A DNA stretch of 21,927 bases from the NCBI GenBank assembly GCA_902363595.1, contig CABJAP010000030.1:1-21927 (forward strand). Reading direction: 5' to 3'. Each line of letters starts with the position of its first letter. The stretch's first letter is position 1. The stretch is from Clostridia bacterium (GTDB taxonomy: Bacteria > Bacillota > Clostridia > Peptostreptococcales > Anaerovoracaceae). Below the pieces are notes generated by a model. That model saw only the letters and a program-made list of their open reading frames with translations, searched no databases and had not been told where the DNA came from. Both the position numbers and the translations under genes were made by a program. This document shows, one piece after another, positions 15,649 through 21,927 of the stretch.

Positions 15649-17133
15649 TTAGAGCATTGAAGGCTGGGAACCGCTATTTTTCTGAATTTTCTGCATGGAC
15701 TGTATTAAAAGTTCCATCCCTTTTTTTATCTGCTCTTCCGTGGGATAGGAATAATTTAGCCGTATGTAATTGCCTTCGGGCGCTTTTCCCGGGAAAAAAA
15801 TTCCGCCCGGTATGAAGGAAACGCCCATCCGCTCCGCCTCTTTTGTCAGCAGGGCCACATCCAGATTGGCCGGAAGCTTTACCCACAGATATACGCCGCC
15901 TTTGGGTTTTTCATAGGAGAGACTCACCGTTTTTTTTGCCTGGTCCAGACAAGCACACATCAGATCCCGCTTGCGCTTATAAATTTGCCGGAAGTCTTCC
16001 AGTTTTTCAGCGAAGGTTCCGTCTTTCAGATACTGGCAGGCCAGATGCTGGGGAGTCCAGTCCAAGGTCACCAGCCGGACTGACACCAGGTTGCTCAGGC
16101 TTTTGACCACTTCCTTCGGGGCGATCATAAAGGAAACCCCGACGCCCGGAACCAGAGTCAGCGAGAAGGAATACATATAGATGACGTTCTCTCCCGGATC
16201 CATGGATTTGAGCGAAGGCATTTTATTGCCTTCAAAGTAAAGCTCCGATGCTTCATCCTCCTCCACGATGGGGATCCGGTATTGATAGGAAAGCTCCAGC
16301 AGCTTTTTCCTGCGCTCCATGGAAAGAACAATACCGGTCGGATTATGATAGCTGCAATTAATATAGATGAATCTGGGCCTGTGCAGCTCAATAAGCGGTT
16401 CCAGGCAGTCGCAGATCATGCCTTCTTCATCCATGGGCACCGGAACGATTTCTCCCCCCGCAAGTTCGATGGCCCGGTACACATCCGGGGACGTGCTTTC
16501 CTCGGTAAAGATTTTATCTCCGGGAAGCAGCAGCAGGGTGACCAGGAAATCCAGCGCTTGATTATTTTCGGAAAAGATTTGAATCTGTCCCGGATTGGTC
16601 AGCACCCCTTTGGTCCGCATGAAAGCGGCGATTTCCCTGCGCAGCTCCAGGTCGCCCTGATAGGGCGTGTAAAAATATGACGGGCGGTTTCCAGAAGCCA
16701 TAATCTTAGCCAGGCAGTCCGCGACCTCGTCCTGGCCGTAAACTTCACCTGCCGCCATCCCCGCGGCAAAGGAGATCTTGCTTTCGGTCTGGGCTTTTAT
16801 AAACAGATCGTCAAAAGCGCTTTCCAGCTTGAGATACTCTTCCTTAATCTGGCTGGGCCAGTTGACCGACTTTTTCTGTTTTTGGTCTTCTTGTGTGCGA
16901 TATTGGACCCGGTATCCCACCCCTTGATAGGAGGTGATGAGTCCGTCCGCTTTCAGCTCCGTGTAGGCCCGGACCACCGTATTACGGTGAATCCCCAGCT
17001 TGTCCGCCAAATTCCGCTCCGATGGAAGGGCGTATCCGGATGCCAGGTCGCCGCTGATGATTTTTCGTTTGATCTGGGAAACAATCTGCAGATAGACCGG
17101 GGTCTTGAGTTTCTTATCGACGATCAGATTCAT
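15649..17133 (-). CDS. MocR/GabR-type regulator (GntR HTH plus aminotransferase-fold domain) with altered PLP site
   Basis: This encodes a 494-residue cytosolic transcription factor. Residues 1-75 form a GntR winged helix (PVYLQIVSQIKRKIISG, ALPSERNLADKLGIHRNTVVRAY, ADGLITSYQGVGYRV). Residues from about 110 to the end form a fold-type I aminotransferase domain (HNPTG, VPGVGVSFM). In MocR proteins such as GabR, a lysine in SFSKTL holds PLP. Here the segment reads YSFSLTLVPG, so that residue is Leu325. The pyridine-binding EDDY motif reads EEDE (291-294), placing Glu at the positions of GabR Asp279 and Tyr281; the 33-residue spacing to the lysine position is conserved. PLP is therefore probably not bound covalently. 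The ATG at 17133 (preceded by AAAGGG) is preferred over one at 17154; either overlaps the methyltransferase gene. Position suggests control of the arc genes. Confidence 0.9.
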   Translation of the reverse strand: MNLIVDKKLKTPVYLQIVSQIKRKIISGDLASGYALPSERNLADKLGIHRNTVVRAYTELKADGLITSYQGVGYRVQYRTQEDQKQKKSVNWPSQIKEEYLKLESAFDDLFIKAQTESKISFAAGMAAGEVYGQDEVADCLAKIMASGNRPSYFYTPYQGDLELRREIAAFMRTKGVLTNPGQIQIFSENNQALDFLVTLLLLPGDKIFTEESTSPDVYRAIELAGGEIVPVPMDEEGMICDCLEPLIELHRPRFIYINCSYHNPTGIVLSMERRKKLLELSYQYRIPIVEEDEASELYFEGNKMPSLKSMDPGENVIYMYSFSLTLVPGVGVSFMIAPKEVVKSLSNLVSVRLVTLDWTPQHLACQYLKDGTFAEKLEDFRQIYKRKRDLMCACLDQAKKTVSLSYEKPKGGVYLWVKLPANLDVALLTKEAERMGVSFIPGGIFFPGKAPEGNYIRLNYSYPTEEQIKKGMELLIQSMQKIQKNSGSQPSML

Positions 17134-18268
17134 CTTTCTTTTCCCTTTTTCCATGGAACTGATAGTAGCAAACCTCCAGCCTTCCGTTATACAGCTTTCG
17201 CCTGCGGTCGGCGGGACGGCCCATGATCTTTTCTTCCGCTTCTTTATCCGTTGTAATGAAAAACAGCGACCATGCCGGATTTTTCTTCATATAAAAGCTG
17301 AGGCTGCTGTAAATTCGTTCGATGGTCTTTTTGTCCCCGATCCGCTCGCCGTAAGGCGGGTTGGTGATGATGATGCCGTCTTTTACATCTCCGGGACGCA
17401 GCTTGGTTATGTCCATAATCTGAAATTCGATACAGTCGTCCACGCCGGCTTCGATGGCGTTTTCCCGCGCCGCTTCTATGGCTCCTTTATCGATGTCCGA
17501 TCCTTTAATGAGAAGGTCCGCGTCATAGTCAATTTCCTGAAAAGCCGCCTGCCGCTCCTCCTTCCACATTGCCTTGGGAGTCAGCTCCCATTCCTCGCTG
17601 ACAAACTCCCGGCTGAGACCTGGAGCGATGTTGCGGCCGATCATGGCGGCTTCGATGGGAATGGTTCCCGAACCGCAGCACGGATCCACCAGCAGTCTTC
17701 CCGCTTTCCAAAAAGACAGCTGTACCAGGGCGGCAGCCAGCGTCTCTTTTATGGGGGCCGCTACGTCCGCCGTTCGGTATCCCCGCTTATGTAGCCCCGC
17801 TCCGCTGGTGTCAACTGTCACCGTAACCCGGTCCTTGAGCAGGGTCACCTTAACCGTATATTCGGCGCCGGTCTCTTCAAAGCGGGTAATGCCATAGGCC
17901 TCCGCAAGCCTTTCTACAATGGCTTTTTTTGTGATGCTCTGACAGCTTGGAACGCTGTGGAGCTTGGATTTTACCGAACTTCCGGTAACGGTAAATTTCC
18001 CGTCCGGCGGGATCAGTTCCTCCCAACTGATCCCTTTTATCTGCTGGAACAGCTCTTCAAAGGTGAGAGCTGTAAATTCACCCAGCTTGAGCAGGACCCG
18101 GTCGGCGCTGCGGAGCCAAAGATTGCTCCTCACTACCGCCCGCTCGTCTCCTAGATAGGTTACCTTTCCATCTTCTGTTTTCAAGATTTTGTATCCCAGA
18201 TCTTGTATTTCTCTTTTTACTACGGCTTCCAGCCCAAACGTGGCTGTCGCGATCAATTCCAGCTTCAA
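17114..18268 (-). CDS. THUMP domain rRNA guanine-N2 methyltransferase (RlmL/YpsC type)
   Basis: This is a predicted SAM-dependent enzyme methylating guanine N2 in 23S rRNA. The 384-residue product has an N-terminal ferredoxin-like/THUMP region (about 1-155: MKLELIATATFGLEAVVKREI). A Rossmann-fold methyltransferase domain follows, with the SAM motif DPCCGSGT (195-202) and the catalytic NPPYGER (303-309). It matches the single-domain form of RlmL found in Firmicutes (YpsC), lacking the second methyltransferase domain of the E. coli enzyme. The start codon is TTG at 18268, overlapping the mbl stop as TTGA, with GGGAGA 8 bases upstream. Its 3' end overlaps the regulator gene, so all three are probably co-transcribed. 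Confidence 0.93.
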   Translation of the reverse strand: MKLELIATATFGLEAVVKREIQDLGYKILKTEDGKVTYLGDERAVVRSNLWLRSADRVLLKLGEFTALTFEELFQQIKGISWEELIPPDGKFTVTGSSVKSKLHSVPSCQSITKKAIVERLAEAYGITRFEETGAEYTVKVTLLKDRVTVTVDTSGAGLHKRGYRTADVAAPIKETLAAALVQLSFWKAGRLLVDPCCGSGTIPIEAAMIGRNIAPGLSREFVSEEWELTPKAMWKEERQAAFQEIDYDADLLIKGSDIDKGAIEAARENAIEAGVDDCIEFQIMDITKLRPGDVKDGIIITNPPYGERIGDKKTIERIYSSLSFYMKKNPAWSLFFITTDKEAEEKIMGRPADRRRKLYNGRLEVCYYQFHGKREKKDESDRR

Positions 18269-19287
18269 ATATAGGTCTCCCTTCTGTTTAATTGGCTTCT
18301 TCGAATAACCTCCATATTGTCCAGAGCTTCACCTGTTCCGATGGCAACGCAGGACTTGGCATCTTCTGCGATCCGCACCTGTATGCCGGTGCGCTCCTCG
18401 ATTCGTTTATCAATTCCCCACAGATAGGCACCGCCACCCGTGAGGACGATCCCGGAGTTGCTAATGTCGGCGGCCAGTTCCGGCGGCGTCTTTTCCAGCA
18501 CATTGTGAACGGACTCACAAATGATGGAAAGGGGCTCGTCCAGGGCTTCCAGCATTTCCTCCGATGTTACCAGGATGGTCTTGGGCAGTCCGGTAACCAG
18601 ATCTCTGCCCTTGCATTCGATGGAAACGCTCTCTTCCCGCGGATAGGCGGTTCCGATTTTGATCTTCAGATCTTCGGCTGTCCGCTCTCCTATATAAAGG
18701 TTATGATGTTTTCGCAAGTATTTTATGATGGCTTCGTCAAAACGATCTCCGGCCACCTTTTCTGAAATGCTGGTAACAATCCCGCCCATGGAAATCACGG
18801 CGATGTCGGTGGTTCCTCCGCCGATGTCAATGATCATGATACCATCGGGTTTTGCAATATCCAGGCCGGCTCCGATGGCTGCGGCCACCGGCTCTTCCAT
18901 GAGGAATACGGATTTTCCGCCTGCCTGGGTGGCCGCCTCGCGGACCGCCCGCTTTTCTACTTCCGTCACGCCGCTGGGTACGCATACCATCAGCTTAGGA
19001 CGAAAGAATTTGCTGCTTCCGCAGGCTTTGCGGATGAAATATTTGAGCATCCGCTCCGTCACGTCATAGTCCGATATGACACCGTCCTTCAGCGGCCTGA
19101 CCGCTACGATGCTGGCTGGTGTCCTTCCCAGCATCTCTCTGGCCTCTTCACCCACGGCCAATATTTCGTTGGTATCCTTGCTGATGGCGACCACGGACGG
19201 TTCATTTAAGACGATCCCCTGGCCCTTGATGTACACTAACACATTGGCCGTGCCCAGGTCAATGCCCACTTCCTCTGAAAATCCCAA
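18265..19287 (-). CDS. mbl: MreB/Mbl family rod-shape actin homologue
   Basis: This bacterial actin guides side-wall peptidoglycan synthesis along the inner membrane. The 340-residue product has the actin-fold phosphate motifs IDLGTAN (9-15) and IIDIGGGTTDIAV, the adenosine motif LTGGGAYLWG, and the family segment VAGDRFDEAII. It could be MreB or Mbl. I choose Mbl because in Bacillus spoIIID sits next to mbl and here spoIIID is also close, and because no mreC or mreD follows. The start is TTG at 19287, with a strong AAGGAGG about 9 bases upstream. Its 3' end overlaps the methyltransferase gene by 4 bases. No clear promoter was found; TGCTAGAAT on the minus strand directly abuts the ribosome binding site and is too close. 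Confidence 0.93.
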   Translation of the reverse strand: MGFSEEVGIDLGTANVLVYIKGQGIVLNEPSVVAISKDTNEILAVGEEAREMLGRTPASIVAVRPLKDGVISDYDVTERMLKYFIRKACGSSKFFRPKLMVCVPSGVTEVEKRAVREAATQAGGKSVFLMEEPVAAAIGAGLDIAKPDGIMIIDIGGGTTDIAVISMGGIVTSISEKVAGDRFDEAIIKYLRKHHNLYIGERTAEDLKIKIGTAYPREESVSIECKGRDLVTGLPKTILVTSEEMLEALDEPLSIICESVHNVLEKTPPELAADISNSGIVLTGGGAYLWGIDKRIEERTGIQVRIAEDAKSCVAIGTGEALDNMEVIRRSQLNRRETYI

Positions 19288-19405
19288 AATTTGTTACCTC
19301 CTTTATTCTAGCAGTTTGAACTTAGTTTTGCCAGAAAATAAGGAAAATATTGATAAGAATCTCAGAAAAGTCTTAACGCACATCCGAAAAAATTTTCCCT
19401 TTGTC

Positions 19406-19421
19406 CGGCAAAAAATTGCCG
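19406..19421. promoter_or_regulatory. Inverted repeat, candidate activator site for the sigma-54 promoter
   Basis: CGGCAA-AAAA-TTGCCG is a perfect palindrome, and a third copy of the half site (CCGGCA) follows at 19423-19428. It lies about 130-145 bases upstream of the -24 box, the usual distance for a bacterial enhancer-binding protein. No such activator gene is in the window. Confidence 0.45.
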
Positions 19422-19549
19422 ACCGGCACTTTTTTACCGAGCAATCCGCGGCCGCCCGAATGTTGCTGCGTCGTTTTTATTTCTGGAAACCCTTTGAAAT
19501 TCACGCATTTTTTATTTTATTTTTGCCTTTTTTGTCTTATCTTTTGGTT

Positions 19550-19566
19550 TTGGCACGATTATTGTG
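19550..19566 (+). promoter_or_regulatory. Sigma-54 (-24/-12) promoter of the permease gene
   Basis: TTGGCACG (19550-19557), 4 bases, then TTGTG (19562-19566). The sigma-54 consensus is TTGGCACG-N4-TTGCW, so the only core mismatch is T for C in the -12 box. The transcript would start near 19577, about 60 bases before the ATG. A weaker sigma-A reading (TTGGTT 19544-19549, TGTTAT 19567-19572) cannot be excluded. Confidence 0.6.
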
Positions 19567-19637
19567 TGTTATATAGGCGAATCCAAGAAAACCGGTACTT
19601 CGCAAAGCAAAACGTATGAAACAAGGAGGATCTTTTA

Positions 19638-21050
19638 ATGAATTCAGGAAATCAGACTTTAGAAAAGTCTTTTAAATCAAGAGACGTACTTGCCATGGCC
19701 TTTGGAACGATGATCGGATGGGGCTGGATCATGCTCTCCGGTCAGTGGGCGGCCTCGGCAGGAATGGCTGGTGCTATCAGCGCATACATCGTAGGGGCTG
19801 TGCTCTGCATATTCGTAGGACTCGTCTATGCAGAGCTGACTCCTGCAATCCCTTTTACTGGGGGAAGTGTTGTGTTTTCATATAAAGCAATGGGCTATTG
19901 GCCGGCGGTATTTGCCGGACTTGCGACAGCCTTTGCCTATTTAGGTGTTGCGGCCTGGGAAGGCCCTGCGTTCACGACTGCCTTAAATTACATAGTGCCC
20001 ATACCAGAATTTGGGCGTTTGTGGACGATTCAGGGTTCGGATGTTTATTTGTCCGTCGCCCTCATATCGGTAATTGCCTCTGTGATCATTACGATCGTCA
20101 ATTATCGGGGTGCCAAACAGGCCGCCGTATTTCAGACAATTGCCACCGTCGGCCTCGTCGCCGTTGGAATTCTCTTCCTTTCCGGCGGCGTGGCTTTCGG
20201 GGACATTGAGTATACAAAACCTCTTTTTACATCTTTTAACGGGTTTACCGTGGTACTGCTCATGGTGCCCGCTATGTTCGTCGGCTTTGATGTGATTCCC
20301 CAATCCGCCAGTGAAATGGATGTTCCGCTGAAAAAAATCCCCAGGATTTTGATCATATCCATTTGCATGGCTGCTGCCTGGTATATGCTGATGATTTTTG
20401 CGACTTGCATTTCCGCACCAGGCAGCGTGCGCACCGGCGGCGTAATTCCGGTAGCCGATGCCATGGCTTTTGCTTTCGGCAATCCCATTTGGGGGAAAGT
20501 CTGTATCATCGGCGCTATGTGCGGTATTCTCACCAGCTGGAATGGCTTTTTATACGGCGGGGCCAGGGTTCTCTTCTCTTTGGCCAACGCCAAAATGCTG
20601 CCGGGTTTTCTGGCTAAAGTGCATCCCAAGTATCACACGCCCAGCAATGCCGTTTTATTCTGCGGCGGACTTTCTACCTTTTCTTGTCTGCTGGGCGCGG
20701 GGGCGCTGACCTGGTTTGTCAATGCCAGCTCCTTCGGAGTTGTAATCATTTATCTGATGGTTTCGCTGTCCTTTATTGTTCTTCGTGTGAAACAGCCGGA
20801 AATGCACCGCCCTTACAAGGTGAAATACGCCAAGTTTGTAGGCGCCATGTCCGTTGGCGTAGCGTTATTTTTCGCTTATCTGTATCTGCCCATGGGTCCC
20901 AGCCCTCTGGTTCCCATCGAGTGGGCGCTGGTCTGCGGCTGGTTCGCGCTGGGTCTGATCCTGGCCGTCTATGCCAAAGCAAAAAACAGCCATGTCACAG
21001 AACTGGAAAGGCAGAGTCTGTTGTTCCGAACAGAAGACGAAGCCGCTTAG
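19638..21050 (+). CDS. APC superfamily amino-acid permease
   Basis: This encodes a 470-residue inner-membrane protein with about 12 hydrophobic segments. The first carries the APC substrate-binding motif as GTMIGWGWIML (23-33). A short basic loop (VNYRGAKQAA) and the DVIPQSASEM segment after the sixth helix also fit APC permeases; the C-terminus is hydrophilic (LERQSLLFRTEDEAA). The substrate cannot be read from sequence. The divergent position next to arginine-catabolism genes makes an amino acid likely, and arginine or ornithine possible, but it does not closely recall ArcD to me. The ATG at 19638 follows AAGGAGGA. The promoter appears to be sigma-54 dependent, and a terminator follows at 21095. 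Confidence 0.92.
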   Translation: MNSGNQTLEKSFKSRDVLAMAFGTMIGWGWIMLSGQWAASAGMAGAISAYIVGAVLCIFVGLVYAELTPAIPFTGGSVVFSYKAMGYWPAVFAGLATAFAYLGVAAWEGPAFTTALNYIVPIPEFGRLWTIQGSDVYLSVALISVIASVIITIVNYRGAKQAAVFQTIATVGLVAVGILFLSGGVAFGDIEYTKPLFTSFNGFTVVLLMVPAMFVGFDVIPQSASEMDVPLKKIPRILIISICMAAAWYMLMIFATCISAPGSVRTGGVIPVADAMAFAFGNPIWGKVCIIGAMCGILTSWNGFLYGGARVLFSLANAKMLPGFLAKVHPKYHTPSNAVLFCGGLSTFSCLLGAGALTWFVNASSFGVVIIYLMVSLSFIVLRVKQPEMHRPYKVKYAKFVGAMSVGVALFFAYLYLPMGPSPLVPIEWALVCGWFALGLILAVYAKAKNSHVTELERQSLLFRTEDEAA

Positions 21051-21094
21051 CATTCTCAGTCTCCGATTTTATATAATGGTAATTTGTGTGGCAG

Positions 21095-21127
21095 ACACCC
21101 TGTATCCTTTCGAATGCAGGGTGTTTT
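21095..21127 (+). terminator. Intrinsic terminator after the permease gene
   Basis: ACACCCTG (21095-21102) pairs perfectly with CAGGGTGT (21117-21124), loop 14 bases, followed by TTT and then GCTGTTTT. It lies 45 bases after the stop codon. Confidence 0.65.
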
Positions 21128-21149
21128 GCTGTTTTACAAAAGAAAGTAA

Positions 21150-21178
21150 GCATAAGCGTGATCTTTCTCTCATATATT
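21150..21178 (+). promoter_or_regulatory. Candidate sigma-E promoter of spoIIID
   Basis: GCATAAG (21150-21156), 14 bases, CATATATT (21171-21178). In Bacillus the sigma-E consensus is roughly GMATATT, 13-15 bases, CATACAHT, so both boxes match partly. spoIIID is known to be transcribed by sigma-E in the mother cell, which supports this reading. Confidence 0.45.
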
Positions 21179-21241
21179 GTGATAACAAAATGGTTATTTT
21201 TAGCTGTTTAAATATTACAAGAGGTGGTGAACTGTCTTAAC

Positions 21242-21496
21242 ATGAAGGATTACATAGAAGAGAGGGTACTGGAGCTGGCCGATTACATAATTGAAACGGG
21301 TGCAACAGTCAGAGCAACTGCAAAAAAATTTCGTGTCTCCAAATCTACAGTACACAAGGACATCACTGAACGGCTCCTTGAGATAAATCCCGGTCTGGCC
21401 GCGCAGGTCAAGGCGGTTTTAGATAACAACAAGGCTGAAAGACATATTCGCGGCGGCATGGCAACGAAGGAAAAATACCAGCACCACGAAGATTAG
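21242..21496 (+). CDS. spoIIID: Stage III sporulation transcriptional regulator SpoIIID
   Basis: SpoIIID is a small DNA-binding protein that activates and represses many mother-cell genes after sigma-E during sporulation. The 84-residue product matches the Bacillus protein along its length: an initial KDYIEERVLELADYI helix, a helix-turn-helix at about 22-43 (TVRATAKKFRVSKSTVHKD), TERLLEINP, and a basic C-terminal region (HIRGGMATKEKY) that makes additional DNA contacts. The start is the ATG at 21242, which aligns with the conserved MxDYI N-terminus. The best ribosome binding site (GAGGTGG) is about 14 bases upstream, an unusually long spacing. In-frame GTG codons at 21224 and 21227 overlap that site. 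A strong terminator follows, so the gene is monocistronic. Confidence 0.95.
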   Translation: MKDYIEERVLELADYIIETGATVRATAKKFRVSKSTVHKDITERLLEINPGLAAQVKAVLDNNKAERHIRGGMATKEKYQHHED

Positions 21497-21509
21497 AAAG
21501 TTGCAGGGC

Positions 21510-21546
21510 AAAAAAGCATCGCCGCGAGGTGCGGTGGTGCTTTTTT
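21510..21546 (+). terminator. Strong intrinsic terminator after spoIIID
   Basis: A 16-bp stem (21510-21525 with 21531-21546, two G-U pairs) with a 5-base loop GAGGT and a flanking A6/T6 tract, 14 bases after the stop codon. It can work in either direction. Confidence 0.85.
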
Positions 21547-21927
21547 GCTGCTTTTGAAAGGCTGTGGGGCTGGCTGGGGGCTGCTGCGGATGAGGTTGGT
21601 TCTGGAGCCGGGCCGTTTGATGTGGATACGGCTGGGGCCGGCCGGAAAGTCTCCCGGGCAGAAATTTACCGCTATTTCAACTTTTCTGCTTGACCCACGA
21701 TGATTTTTCATCGCTGTCTATCTGAAAACAGTCTGCAAGCGATAATTCGTTTACATAATACTCTGTTTTTACGGGAAAACACCCCTAAAATCATCGCAAA
21801 TATCCATTTTGAAGAGGCCACTGAAAAAGTCGAAACCAAGCCCCCACCAATCATTTCGCGCATAGCGGATTAAAAAATCAGTCCACCATGCTATGCAAAA
21901 GTCCTCTCGCAACCCCATGAAACCATT
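21547..21927. other. Gene-poor tail of the window
   Basis: I see no convincing gene in these 381 bases. The first 110 are GC-rich and strongly G-biased on the plus strand (several G-runs near 21561-21591). The rest is AT-richer. Two short open frames exist (GTG 21529 to 21693, overlapping the spoIIID terminator; ATG 21700 to 21873, 57 residues), both without a ribosome binding site. They may be decayed coding sequence or chance. Confidence 0.5.

Larger units (their letters stand above)
19288..19637. other. Divergent regulatory region between mbl and the permease gene
   Basis: This 350-base gap has no credible gene. It holds the mbl ribosome binding site, a palindromic GGCA/TGCC block at 19405-19428, a GC-rich patch with a NotI-like core near 19447-19456, a long T-rich tract (19507-19550), the -24/-12 element at 19550-19566 and the permease ribosome binding site AAGGAGGA (about 19623-19630). 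Confidence 0.6.

Noticed and set aside
19291..19310. TGCTAGAAT on the minus strand as the mbl promoter.
   Set aside because: The transcript would begin inside the mbl ribosome binding site, leaving no usable leader.
21072..21077. A perfect TATAAT after the permease stop codon as a spoIIID promoter.
   Set aside because: There is no -35 box at the right distance, and the terminator at 21095 lies between it and spoIIID.
21493..21711. A 72-codon minus-strand open frame after spoIIID.
   Set aside because: It reads through the strong spoIIID terminator and has a proline- and serine-rich, unnatural composition with no ribosome binding site.
106..21829. A 16-base match in opposite orientation (106-121 and 21814-21829), suggesting mobile-element ends.
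   Set aside because: A single 16-base match in a window of this size has a sizeable chance of occurring at random. The left copy is within a coding sequence and no transposase or further similarity flanks either copy.

Overview
This looks like a piece of chromosome from a spore-forming anaerobe of the Clostridia (Firmicutes). The evidence is a SpoIIID-type sporulation regulator, strong AGGAGG ribosome binding sites, occasional TTG starts, an intact arginine deiminase pathway, and the tig-clp-lon-engB gene order. GC content is moderate, judged by eye. Amino-acid-fermenting Eubacteriales are a reasonable guess; the sequence alone does not fix a genus. No rRNA, tRNA, CRISPR array or complete mobile element was found.

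Layout. (1) 1-1660: a small gene of uncertain function on the minus strand resembles the N-terminal part of a radical SAM protein family. It diverges from a plus-strand gene encoding a PD-(D/E)XK-like nuclease; both have good sigma-A promoters. (2) 1661-9601, all minus: a long co-directional protein quality-control cluster, read as tig, clpP, clpX, lon, engB, a DUF1232 membrane protein gene, hpt and pduL. Several junctions are tight or overlapping (lon/engB share ATGA; engB abuts the DUF1232 gene; the DUF1232 tail supplies the hpt ribosome binding site). Structured RNA lies in the tig-clpP and clpX-lon gaps. (3) 9757-12097: a CYTH triphosphatase gene and a receiver-like/PAS/PAS/GGDEF diguanylate cyclase gene, each with its own promoter. 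(4) 12280-19287, all minus: mbl/mreB, an RlmL-type rRNA methyltransferase (TTG start), a MocR/GabR-type regulator, then ornithine carbamoyltransferase, arginine deiminase and carbamate kinase, closed by a strong hairpin terminator. The last three form a complete arginine-to-ornithine, CO2, ammonia and ATP pathway. (5) 19288-21050: a divergent APC amino-acid permease behind a good sigma-54 (-24/-12) promoter match with an upstream inverted repeat. (6) 21051-21927: spoIIID with a candidate sigma-E promoter and a strong terminator, then about 380 bases with no convincing gene.

The most interesting points are in regions 4 and 5. The MocR-type regulator next to the arginine deiminase genes lacks the PLP-binding lysine (Leu instead) and has two further changes in its cofactor pocket. 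A pair of 13-base direct repeats 24 bases apart sits just upstream of the ornithine carbamoyltransferase gene and is a candidate operator. The permease nearby seems to be under sigma-54 control. Together these suggest unusual regulation of amino-acid catabolism, which is an inference until tested.
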